Of a DNA stretch of 6,605 nucleotides, positions 1 through 6,410 are shown in pieces. A program made the translations under genes and the position numbers. Every line of letters begins with the position of its first letter. Positions within the stretch are counted from its first letter, which is position 1. This DNA is from an uncultured Burkholderiales bacterium. Lineage in GTDB: Bacteria > Pseudomonadota > Gammaproteobacteria > Burkholderiales > Burkholderiaceae_C. The DNA lies in contig CAIQIL010000118.1 of the NCBI GenBank assembly GCA_903871865.1, forward strand, positions 1 through 6,605. Reading direction: 5' to 3'. The notes under the pieces are model-generated. The model searched no databases, was not told where the DNA came from, and was given only the letters and a program-made list of their open reading frames with translations.

Positions 1-459
<459 letters not shown>

Positions 460-461
460 GC

Positions 462-986
462 ATGCGCTGGTTGCGCACCCTCGGCATCTGGGCCATCGCC
501 CTGCTGCTGCTGTTCGAAGAATGGGGCTGGGAGCACCTCGCCGCCCTGCTCGCCTGGATCGGGCGCTTGCCCGGCCTGCGCTGGGTCGAGGGCCGCATCC
601 GCGGCCTGCCGCCTTACCGGGCCTTGATGCTCTTTGCCGTGCCCGTGCTGGCCCTGCTGCCGCTCAAGCTGCTGGCGCTGTACTGGCTGGGCCAGGGCCA
701 TGTGCTGCTGGGCCTGGCCGTCATCGTCGCGGCCAAGGTCGGTGGCACGGCGCTGACAGCCCGCCTGTTCATGCTGACCCAGCCCACGCTGATGAAGCTG
801 ACCTGGTTCGCGCGCCTGTTCACGCGCTGGATGGCCTGGAAGACGCGCATGCTCGACGCCTTGCGGCAAAGCCCTGCCTGGCAAGCCGCCGCGCGTTGGG
901 CCCACACCTGGCGTCAGCGCCTCAAGGCCTGGCGCAAGGCCTGGATCCAACGCATCACTGGCGGTGCACCCACAGATCGGCAATGA
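462..986 (+). CDS. Small basic membrane protein of unknown function, coupled to tgt
   Basis: I do not recognise a named family. The frame encodes 174 residues from the ATG at 462, two bases after the tgt stop, which suggests translational coupling. A weak GGGG-containing stretch about 9 bases upstream is the only ribosome-site candidate. Longer in-frame starts lie inside tgt and are unlikely. The N-terminus (residues 6-18) is a short hydrophobic segment followed by the tryptophan- and acid-containing FEEWGWEHL. Two stronger membrane segments lie at about 54-76 and 80-105. The remainder, 112-174, is rich in Arg, Lys and Trp and probably cytoplasmic and helical, with KAWRKAW near the end. Similar short tryptophan-rich membrane proteins occur as hypothetical proteins in Burkholderiales, by recollection only. 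The last 32 bases overlap the convergent EEP gene on the opposite strand. The coding call is firm because of frame, spacing and membrane pattern; the function is unknown. Confidence 0.82.
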   Translation: MRWLRTLGIWAIALLLLFEEWGWEHLAALLAWIGRLPGLRWVEGRIRGLPPYRALMLFAVPVLALLPLKLLALYWLGQGHVLLGLAVIVAAKVGGTALTARLFMLTQPTLMKLTWFARLFTRWMAWKTRMLDALRQSPAWQAAARWAHTWRQRLKAWRKAWIQRITGGAPTDRQ

Positions 987-2025
987 CCGGCCGGTGCTGC
1001 GAGGCCTCGCGCCCACCCGCGAAGGCATCGCTCACCCCAATGTCTTTGCTCACCAGGATGTGGTCGATGCGCAGGAAGGACAGGCCGCGCAGCAGGTGGT
1101 GCCCGTGCGTGTAGCCATAGCCCGAACCCGCCGATGAGAACGCATCGCGCAGCCCCGTGTTCAGCAGGGTCTGCACCACGGCAGACGCCTCGGGCGCGTT
1201 CAGGTCGCCGCCCAGCACAACGGGGCCGGACATCAAGCGCAGGTGCTCGGCCAGCAAGCCGGTCTGCTGCAGCCGGGCCAGCATGTTCTGCTGCCAGTCG
1301 GCCATGCCGTCGAAGCCTTCCTTGCGCGCGGCGTTGAGGCCCTCGCGCGGACTCAGGAAGTGCACCGTCACCACGTTCAGCGTCACGCCATGGGCCTGGA
1401 CCTGGCAGGTCACGAAACCGTGCGAGCGCCCTGCGATCGGGATGCCACCCACCTGGCAGTGCTGCAAAGGCCAGCGGCTGGCCACCACGTACTGTCCGAC
1501 CTGGTACACCTGACGGTTCTTGCGGACGACCAGTGACAGGGCGTCCATGTCGCGCCCATCCGCGCCATCGGACAGCCCCAACGCATCCTGCATCACCAGG
1601 ATGTCGGGTTGATGCTCGTTGATTTCCTGCGCCAGTTCGGCAAACCCGCCGGGCCGTTGCGACGCCAGGTAGCCCTTGACGTTGTAGGTCATGAAACGCA
1701 CGCGGCCATGGCCTGCGTCGGCATGGCCCCAGGCCCAGCCCATCACCACCGTCAGCGTCACCGCCAGGCACGACAGCGCCACCACCCGCCAGGCCCAGCC
1801 CAGCCAGCAAGAGGCCAGCAGCGCCACCAGCACCGGCAGCAGGTAGGCCGGACAAGGCACGTAGTTGATCAGCACCAGCCCAGGCAACTGCCGGGGCTCG
1901 ACGACCTGGCCCGCACAGAGCACGGCCACCGCCAAGGCGACCAGCACCACGGTGGCCTTCAGGAAAAACCTCACGGGCTGGAAAGCCTGCCCGTGCTCAT
2001 CGTCACCAGAATGCCCAGTTGCCAT
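955..2025 (-). CDS. Membrane-anchored endonuclease/exonuclease/phosphatase (EEP) family protein
   Basis: The protein belongs to the metal-dependent EEP fold, whose members cleave phosphodiester or phosphate ester bonds in nucleic acids, phospholipids or small molecules. I chose the ATG at 2025 (356 residues) because a G-rich stretch (GGGTGGTGG) precedes it; an in-frame ATG at 2055 lacks a Shine-Dalgarno sequence, and a GTG at 1974 is possible. Hydrophobic segments at about 24-40, 58-75 and 80-98 anchor the N-terminus, so the catalytic domain (about 108-356) probably sits on one membrane face. Its motifs in order are MTYNVKGY (N115), DILVMQD (D147), VASRWPL, VTVHFLSPR (H222), VLGGDLNAPE (D274, N276), RIDHILV (D321, H322) and SQHRPV (H344). 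Two positions are unusual: D147 sits where Glu is normal, and Q343 replaces Asp of the usual SDH motif. The gene overlaps the CPBP gene upstream by 23 bases. The layout resembles other proteobacterial membrane EEP proteins such as YafD-like ones; the substrate is unknown. Confidence 0.9.
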   Translation of the reverse strand: MATGHSGDDEHGQAFQPVRFFLKATVVLVALAVAVLCAGQVVEPRQLPGLVLINYVPCPAYLLPVLVALLASCWLGWAWRVVALSCLAVTLTVVMGWAWGHADAGHGRVRFMTYNVKGYLASQRPGGFAELAQEINEHQPDILVMQDALGLSDGADGRDMDALSLVVRKNRQVYQVGQYVVASRWPLQHCQVGGIPIAGRSHGFVTCQVQAHGVTLNVVTVHFLSPREGLNAARKEGFDGMADWQQNMLARLQQTGLLAEHLRLMSGPVVLGGDLNAPEASAVVQTLLNTGLRDAFSSAGSGYGYTHGHHLLRGLSFLRIDHILVSKDIGVSDAFAGGREASQHRPVIADLWVHRQ

Positions 2026-2695
2026 ACACCACCACCCACACACCCAGCACGCCATTGGTCACGGCATGCGCCAACACGGCCGCCCACAGCGAACGCGTGT
2101 AGCGGTACAACAAAGCATAGGCCAGGCCGGCCACGATGGCGCCCAGCCACAGCGTGTGCGCCAGCATGAAGACCAGGGTGGACAAGGCAATCGCCTTGAC
2201 AGACACACTGGCCGGGTCCACCTGCTCGAAATCGGGGTTGTCCACCCAGCGCATCAGGAAGCCGCGCCAAAACAGCTCTTCCATCACCGGCACCATCAGG
2301 GCCGCACCAACCCAGCGCAGCACGATCAGGCCCCACATCAACTCGCCCTCGGCATTGACCGGGCGAAAGCCGGCCGTGGGCTCGCCCAGCACCATCCAGG
2401 GCTCGGTCAGGCTGATCCAGAGCTTGAACACCACCACGCCCACCACGATGGACAGCAGCGCGTGCTGCCAGCGCAGGCGGCTGCCAGCCAGCAGCTCGGT
2501 GTACTGGCGACGCAGCACGATCAGGCTGGCCGTCACCACCACCACCGCGAGGCCATAGACCCAGCGGCCATCGAAGGCACCCGGCACCGCATCGGGCGAA
2601 GACGGTGTGAGCTGCCCGCGCAGGGCCAGCAAGGCCATGAAGAGCACGAAGGGGATGACACGGGCCCAGGCCGCGCGTGAGAGCAGGTTCGTCAT
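2003..2695 (-). CDS. CPBP-family intramembrane glutamic protease (CAAX prenyl protease-related)
   Basis: CPBP (Abi/Rce1-like) proteins are integral membrane proteases that cleave inside or next to the membrane using paired glutamates and histidines. This 230-residue protein has the expected motifs in order: EELFWRG with E139, E140 and R144, then FMLAH with H180, then HAVTN with H210 and N214. All the family's key residues are present, so activity is plausible. Hydrophobic segments are visible at about 12-25, 45-61, 79-95, 120-137, 168-182, 184-197 and 203-224. The compact size, the sequence VPVMEELFWRGFLMRW and the C-terminal GNWAFW resemble, from memory, the 'CAAX prenyl protease-related' group linked to exosortase/PEP-CTERM systems. 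No exosortase is in the window, so that link is inference. The start ATG at 2695 has no clear Shine-Dalgarno sequence. The gene follows the acyltransferase by 57 bases, and its stop lies inside the start of the EEP gene. Cleavage target unknown. Confidence 0.92.
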   Translation of the reverse strand: MTNLLSRAAWARVIPFVLFMALLALRGQLTPSSPDAVPGAFDGRWVYGLAVVVVTASLIVLRRQYTELLAGSRLRWQHALLSIVVGVVVFKLWISLTEPWMVLGEPTAGFRPVNAEGELMWGLIVLRWVGAALMVPVMEELFWRGFLMRWVDNPDFEQVDPASVSVKAIALSTLVFMLAHTLWLGAIVAGLAYALLYRYTRSLWAAVLAHAVTNGVLGVWVVVYGNWAFW

Positions 2696-2752
2696 GGGGC
2701 GAATGCTAGGGCAAGGCAGGGGTCGGATTGTGTCGCTGGCGTGACGTCGAGC

Positions 2753-4591
2753 TCAGATCGCAGGCTCGTCGAGCAAGGCCTGCACGCGCTGCTGCAGCCC
2801 CTCGGGCGTGACCTGCTCGGGTGCGATGGGCTCGCCCACCACCAGGCCGATGCGGTTGAACAGCCCTCGGCGCAGCGGGCGCTTCATGGCCGCACCGTCG
2901 ATGCGCGAAAACGTCGAGCCCCACAGGTTGTGCAGCGCCGCCGGGATGACAGGCACCGGGTTCGTCTCCAGGATTTTCATGATGCCGGCCTTGAAGGGCT
3001 GCAACTGGCCGTCCTTGGTGATGGCGCCCTCGGGGAAGAGGCACAGCAACTCGCCCTCGCGCAACACCTGGCGGGCGCGCTCGAAGGCGGTCTCGTAGGC
3101 TTGCGGGTCTTCCTTTTGCGGCGCGATCGGGATGGCCTTGAGCGCCTTGAACAACCAGCCGATGCCCGGCGTCTTGAAGATGCGGTGGTCCATGATGAAG
3201 ACCATCGGCCGCGGGCTGGTCACGCCCAGGATGATGGCGTCCACAAAACTCACGTGGTTGCACACCAGGATGGCCGCGCCCTCGGTGGGCAGGTTCAGGT
3301 CACCGCGCACCTTGAGCCGGTAGACGATGCGGGTGACGAACAGCATCACCAGGCGGATGATGTATTCGGGCATCAGCCAGAACACATAGCCCACCACCAG
3401 CACGTTGAGCACCGCCGTGGCGCCGAACACCTGGGGGATGCTGAAGCCCGCGCCCAGCAAGGCCCCGGCCAGCACGCTGCTGACGATCATGAACAGCGCG
3501 TTGAGGATGTTGTTGGCCGCGATGATGCGGGCGCGGTGGCTGGGTTGCGCCCGCAGCTGGATCAGCGCGTACATCGGCACGCTGTAGAGGCCGGCGCTGA
3601 AGGCCAGCAGGGCCAGGTCGGCCATGACGCGCCAGTGGGCGGGTTGCGCGATGAACTCGCCCACACCGAGCAAGGCAGCGCCTGCACCGTGATGCAGGCC
3701 GCGCGAGGCCAGGTACAAATCGAAAGCGAACACCGTCATGCCCACGGCGCCGATGGGCACGAGGCCGATCTCGACGTGGCGGTGCGAGAAGGTTTCGCAC
3801 AGCAGCGAGCCCACGGCGATGCCCACTGAGAACACGACCAGCAGCAGCGAGGCCACGTGCTCGTCGCCCCCCAGCACGTCGCGCGCGAACGAGGGGAACT
3901 GCGCCAGGAAGACCGCACCGAAGAACCACATCCACGAGATGCCCAGCAGCGAGCGGAACACGCTGGGGTACTCGGTGGCCAGCTGCAGGTTGCGCCAGGT
4001 CTCGCTGACCGGGTTCCAGTTGATCTGCAGGCCAGGGTCGGACGAGGGCGAAGGGGGAATGGCCCGCGCCGACAGCCAGCCCAACACGGCCACGCCCAGG
4101 CAGGACGCGCCCACGAGCTGGCGCCCCACATCGGGCATCGCCATCAGCAAGCCGCCGGTGACGTTGCCCAGCAGGATGGCCACGAAAGTGCCCATCTCGA
4201 CCATGCCGTTGCCACCGGTCAGCTCGCGCTCGCTGAGGTGCTGCGGCAGGTAGGCGTACTTCACCGGCCCGAACAGCGTGGAGTGCAAGCCCATCAGGAA
4301 GACGCAGCCCAGCAACAGCGGCACGAGTTCCAGCCAGAAGCCGATGCCGGCCAGCACCATGATGCCCACCTCCAGCAGCTTGACCGACCGCATGATGAAG
4401 GCCTTGTCGTGCTTGTCGGCCCACTGCCCGGCCGTGGCCGACAGCAGCACGAAGGGCAGGATGAACAGCGCCCCGATCACCAGCCCCGCCATCTGCGCGG
4501 GCAGCCAGCTCACCTGCAGGTGGTAGGTCACCAGCACCGTGAAGGCGAACTTGAAGAGGTTGTCGTTGGCCGCACCCAGGAACTGGGTCAA
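2753..4591 (-). CDS. MFS (LplT-like) transporter fused to PlsC-type 1-acyl-glycerophosphate acyltransferase
   Basis: This fusion protein probably flips lysophospholipid across the inner membrane and re-acylates it, or makes phosphatidic acid. Residues are numbered from the TTG at 4591, the first start codon in the intact frame (612 residues). Residues 1-420 form an MFS domain: AANDN at 7-11, motif A GQWADKHDKAF at 55-65, and many membrane helices, with a probable cytoplasmic loop at about 178-210. Residues 425-612 form the acyltransferase: NHVSFVD with catalytic H446 and D451, the FPEG motif at 519-522, and VIPAAL at 548-553. The C-terminal acyl-ACP synthetase (AMP-binding) domain found in Aas and in longer fusions is absent. 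The TTG is probably not the natural start: it has no ribosome site, and conserved-looking residues (QFGLLRQRRFGPFFL) lie just upstream in the same frame, with no start codon before them. See the separate entry for 4592-4674. CaiB ends just upstream. Confidence 0.9.
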   Translation of the reverse strand: MTQFLGAANDNLFKFAFTVLVTYHLQVSWLPAQMAGLVIGALFILPFVLLSATAGQWADKHDKAFIMRSVKLLEVGIMVLAGIGFWLELVPLLLGCVFLMGLHSTLFGPVKYAYLPQHLSERELTGGNGMVEMGTFVAILLGNVTGGLLMAMPDVGRQLVGASCLGVAVLGWLSARAIPPSPSSDPGLQINWNPVSETWRNLQLATEYPSVFRSLLGISWMWFFGAVFLAQFPSFARDVLGGDEHVASLLLVVFSVGIAVGSLLCETFSHRHVEIGLVPIGAVGMTVFAFDLYLASRGLHHGAGAALLGVGEFIAQPAHWRVMADLALLAFSAGLYSVPMYALIQLRAQPSHRARIIAANNILNALFMIVSSVLAGALLGAGFSIPQVFGATAVLNVLVVGYVFWLMPEYIIRLVMLFVTRIVYRLKVRGDLNLPTEGAAILVCNHVSFVDAIILGVTSPRPMVFIMDHRIFKTPGIGWLFKALKAIPIAPQKEDPQAYETAFERARQVLREGELLCLFPEGAITKDGQLQPFKAGIMKILETNPVPVIPAALHNLWGSTFSRIDGAAMKRPLRRGLFNRIGLVVGEPIAPEQVTPEGLQQRVQALLDEPAI

Positions 4592-4674
4592 AAAGAAGGG
4601 GCCGAAGCGGCGCTGGCGCAGCAGACCGAACTGGCCACTGTGTTGGCCGCTGTCTGGGCCGCTGTGGGGGTCAT
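4592..4674 (-). pseudogene. Frameshifted N-terminal coding segment of the MFS/acyltransferase gene
   Basis: The ATG at 4674 lies 11 bases after the CaiB stop and is preceded by GGGAG, though only 2 bases away. Read from this ATG, the frame ends after 28 codons at a TGA that overlaps the TTG at 4591. The frame of the main gene runs open through the same stretch and encodes QFGLLRQRRFGPFFL immediately before the transporter, but has no ATG, GTG or TTG. Adding one C to the run of five Cs just after the ATG (4666-4670) would join them into one product beginning MTPHSGPDSGQHSGQFGLL. The simplest reading is one missing base in a homopolymer, either a sequencing error or a real mutation. Ribosomal slippage by -1 at the C run would give the same product, but no stimulatory structure is evident. 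The segment is certainly open; the explanation is inferred. Confidence 0.68.
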
Positions 4675-4685
4675 GGCTCCCAGGT

Positions 4686-5921
4686 TCAGGCTCCGTTGGA
4701 GGGTTGGATGCGGGCCAGCACGGCCTCGGTGTCTTCGCCCAGGGTCGGCGCGCGCCGCGTGATGGCGCCCGGTGTGGCCGACAGCTTGGGCACGATGCCC
4801 GGCACCTGCACCGTCAGGCCATCGGCCGAGGTGACGTCCAGCAGCATCTCGCGGGCCTGGTAGTGCGGGTCGTGGGCGATGTCCTCGGCCGTGTAGATGC
4901 GGCCCACCGGCACGCTGGCGGCGTTGAGCACGTCCACCACCTGGGTCACGGCGCGTGTGCCGGTCCAGGCGCCGATGGCGGCGTCGATCTCGGCCACGCG
5001 CTGCACGCGCCCTGGGTTGCTGGCCAACTCGGGGTCGGTGGCCAGGTCGTCGCGGCCGATGGCGATCATCAAGCGCTTGAAGATGGAGTCGCCGTTGCCA
5101 CCGATCACCACCATGCCATCGGCACAGGGGTAGGCGTTGCTGGGCGCGATCCCCGGCAGGGCCGAGCCCGCGGGCTGGCGCACGGCCCCGAAGGCGCTGT
5201 ACTCGGGCAGCAGGCTTTCCATGCAGTTGAAAACGGCCTCGTACAAGGCCACGTCCACCACCTGGCCGCGGCCCTTGGGCGCCTCGGCGCTGACGCTGTG
5301 GTGGCGTGCCTGCAAGGCCAGCAGGATGCCGATGGCACCGTGCAAACCGGCCAGGGTGTCGCCCAGGCTGACGCCGGCGCGCACGGGCACGCGGCCGGGT
5401 TCGGCATTGAGGTGGCGCATGCCGCCCATGGCCTCGGCGACCACGGCAAAGCCCGGGCGTTCGCGGTAAGGCCCGGTCTGTCCGTAGCCGCTGATGCGCA
5501 GCATGATCAGGCCAGGGTTGCGCGCACTCAAGCGCTCATAGCCCAGGCCCCATTTCTCCATCGTGCCGGGCTTGAAGTTCTCGATGAGCACATCGGCCTC
5601 GTCGATGAGGCGGGCCACCGCCTCGCGGCCTTCGGGCGTGCGCAAGTCGAGTACCACGCTGCGCTTGTTGCGGCTTTGCACCTGCCACCACACGCTGGTG
5701 CCGTTGTGGCACATGCGCCACTGGCGCAGCGGGTCACCGCCCGCGCTGCCTTCGTTGGGCGGTGGCTCGACCTTGATGACCTCGGCGCCGAAGTCGGCCA
5801 GGGTCTTGCCCGCGAACGGCCCGGCGATCAACTGCCCCAGTTCGATGACGCGCAGGCCCGCCAGCGCTTGCGGCGGGGTAGAAGACAGAGAGGAGGACGG
5901 AGGGTGGTGGCCTGAGCTCAT
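4686..5921 (-). CDS. CaiB/BaiF (class III) CoA-transferase family protein
   Basis: Class III CoA-transferases move CoA between carboxylic acids through an aspartyl-CoA thioester. The protein has 411 residues, normal for the family. The N-terminal Rossmann-like region reads GLRVIELGQLIAGPFAG (22-38), then LADFGAEVIKVEPP (41-54), and VLDLRTPEGREAV near 90-102. ENFKPGTMEKWGLGYE (114-129) and ISGYGQTGPY (143-152) follow. The catalytic aspartate is most likely D188 in GVSLGDTLAGL, the position equivalent to D169 of formyl-CoA transferase. The C-terminal part contains the expected ASVPVGRIYTAEDIAHDPHY motif. The first 20 residues are a Ser/Pro-rich extension before the conserved fold, so the true start could be slightly later, but no better start codon is evident. 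The ATG at 5921 lacks a clear Shine-Dalgarno and lies in a small hairpin. ExbD ends 39 bases upstream. The substrate cannot be assigned: the family includes formyl-CoA, succinyl-CoA:dicarboxylate and racemase-type members. Confidence 0.95.
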   Translation of the reverse strand: MSSGHHPPSSSLSSTPPQALAGLRVIELGQLIAGPFAGKTLADFGAEVIKVEPPPNEGSAGGDPLRQWRMCHNGTSVWWQVQSRNKRSVVLDLRTPEGREAVARLIDEADVLIENFKPGTMEKWGLGYERLSARNPGLIMLRISGYGQTGPYRERPGFAVVAEAMGGMRHLNAEPGRVPVRAGVSLGDTLAGLHGAIGILLALQARHHSVSAEAPKGRGQVVDVALYEAVFNCMESLLPEYSAFGAVRQPAGSALPGIAPSNAYPCADGMVVIGGNGDSIFKRLMIAIGRDDLATDPELASNPGRVQRVAEIDAAIGAWTGTRAVTQVVDVLNAASVPVGRIYTAEDIAHDPHYQAREMLLDVTSADGLTVQVPGIVPKLSATPGAITRRAPTLGEDTEAVLARIQPSNGA

Positions 5922-5928
5922 GGCTCAG
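5912..5928. repeat. Short inverted repeat enclosing the CaiB-family start codon
   Basis: The arms CTGAGC (5912-5917) and GCTCAG (5923-5928) are a perfect 6-bp inverted repeat with a 5-base loop. The loop (5918-5922) contains the ATG of the CoA-transferase on the minus strand. In mRNA this could form a small hairpin presenting the start codon in its loop. There is no recognisable Shine-Dalgarno sequence nearby. A 6-bp stem can occur by chance in GC-rich DNA, so any regulatory role is speculative. Confidence 0.35.
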
Positions 5929-5960
5929 CATCGTATGCGAAAGCCATGCAAGCCTGGGCT

Positions 5961-6398
5961 TCAGCGCTTGCCTTCGGGCGGTGGCGTGTTCGGGTCGGTC
6001 ACGAAGCCGATCTTGCCCACGCCGGCGCGCGAGGCGTCGGCCAGGGTCTCGGCCACCACGCGGTAAGGCACGGACTGGTCCACGCGCAGGTGCATCTCGG
6101 GCGGCGTCGGCTTGGCGCCTTCGGCTGCCAAGCGCACCACCAGCTCTTCGCGGCTCAGGGCTTTGCCATTGAAGAAACGCACGCCCGTGGCGTCGATCGA
6201 CACGTCGATCTTCTCGGCCTTGACCTGCACCGGCTGGGCGCTGGCCTTGGGCAGCTCCAGCTTGACCGAGTGGCTCAGCAGGGGCGCGGTCACGATGAAG
6301 ATCACCAGCAGCACCAGCATCACGTCGATGAGCGGCACCATGTTGATCTCGGCCAGCGGGGCCGAGCCACGCTTGTTGTCGAAACTGGCGAAAGCCAT
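5961..6398 (-). CDS. exbD: ExbD/TolR family biopolymer transport protein
   Basis: ExbD is the single-span subunit of the ExbB-ExbD proton channel that couples the proton gradient to TonB for outer-membrane uptake of iron chelates and other substrates. The protein has 145 residues, close to the E. coli protein's 141. A short cytoplasmic N-terminus leads to AEINMVPLIDVMLVLLVIF, in which D25 is the conserved membrane aspartate, at the same position as in E. coli. One transmembrane helix (about 22-43) is followed by a periplasmic domain with SIDATGVRFFNGKALSREEL and HLRVDQSVPYRVV, typical of ExbD. The start at 6398 is preferred over an in-frame ATG at 6461 because GAAGGA lies 6 bases upstream and the earlier ATG would overlap ExbB. 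ExbB ends 10 bases before. TolR is the alternative, but no other Tol-Pal gene is present; ExbD is likelier. Confidence 0.93.
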   Translation of the reverse strand: MAFASFDNKRGSAPLAEINMVPLIDVMLVLLVIFIVTAPLLSHSVKLELPKASAQPVQVKAEKIDVSIDATGVRFFNGKALSREELVVRLAAEGAKPTPPEMHLRVDQSVPYRVVAETLADASRAGVGKIGFVTDPNTPPPEGKR

Positions 6399-6404
6399 GA
6401 CGTG

Positions 6405-6410
6405 TCCTTC
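6405..6410 (-). promoter_or_regulatory. Ribosome binding site of exbD
   Basis: On the minus strand GAAGGA (6410-6405) overlaps the last two bases of the exbB stop codon and lies 6 bases before the exbD ATG at 6398. It is the clearest Shine-Dalgarno sequence in the window and decides the exbD start. Its overlap with the exbB stop suggests coupled translation of the two subunits. Confidence 0.8.

Noticed and set aside
923..944. Direct repeat CAAGGCCTGG, two copies 12 bases apart
   Set aside because: It lies in coding sequence and simply encodes KAW twice in a basic, tryptophan-rich tail; there is no sign of a mobile or regulatory repeat.
914..1855. Second minus-strand frame (313 codons) inside the EEP gene
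   Set aside because: It is out of frame with the EEP motifs, rich in Gly, Ala and Arg, and shows no domain.
1865..2680. Plus-strand open frame (271 codons) opposite the CPBP and EEP genes
   Set aside because: The product is His- and Gln-rich low complexity, while the minus strand encodes recognised families across the same bases.
2003..2695. A complete exosortase/PEP-CTERM locus
   Set aside because: Only the protease resembles a component; there is no exosortase, sorting-signal protein or polysaccharide gene in the window.
2696..2752. Possible promoter or terminator between the acyltransferase and CPBP genes
   Set aside because: I found no stem followed by a T-run and no pair of -35 and -10 elements with acceptable spacing.
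2741..3829. Plus-strand open frame (362 codons) opposite the MFS/acyltransferase
   Set aside because: The sense strand has complete acyltransferase and MFS motifs. The antisense product is low-complexity and charged with no domain.
3300..4424. Second minus-strand frame (374 codons) inside the MFS/acyltransferase gene
   Set aside because: It is an out-of-frame Arg/Gly/Ala-rich translation of the fusion gene, without motifs.
4539..5915. Long plus-strand open frame (458 codons) opposite the CoA-transferase
   Set aside because: It is an antisense shadow of a clear CaiB-family gene. The translation is rich in His, Ala, Gly and Gln with no recognisable fold, as expected opposite a GC-rich gene.
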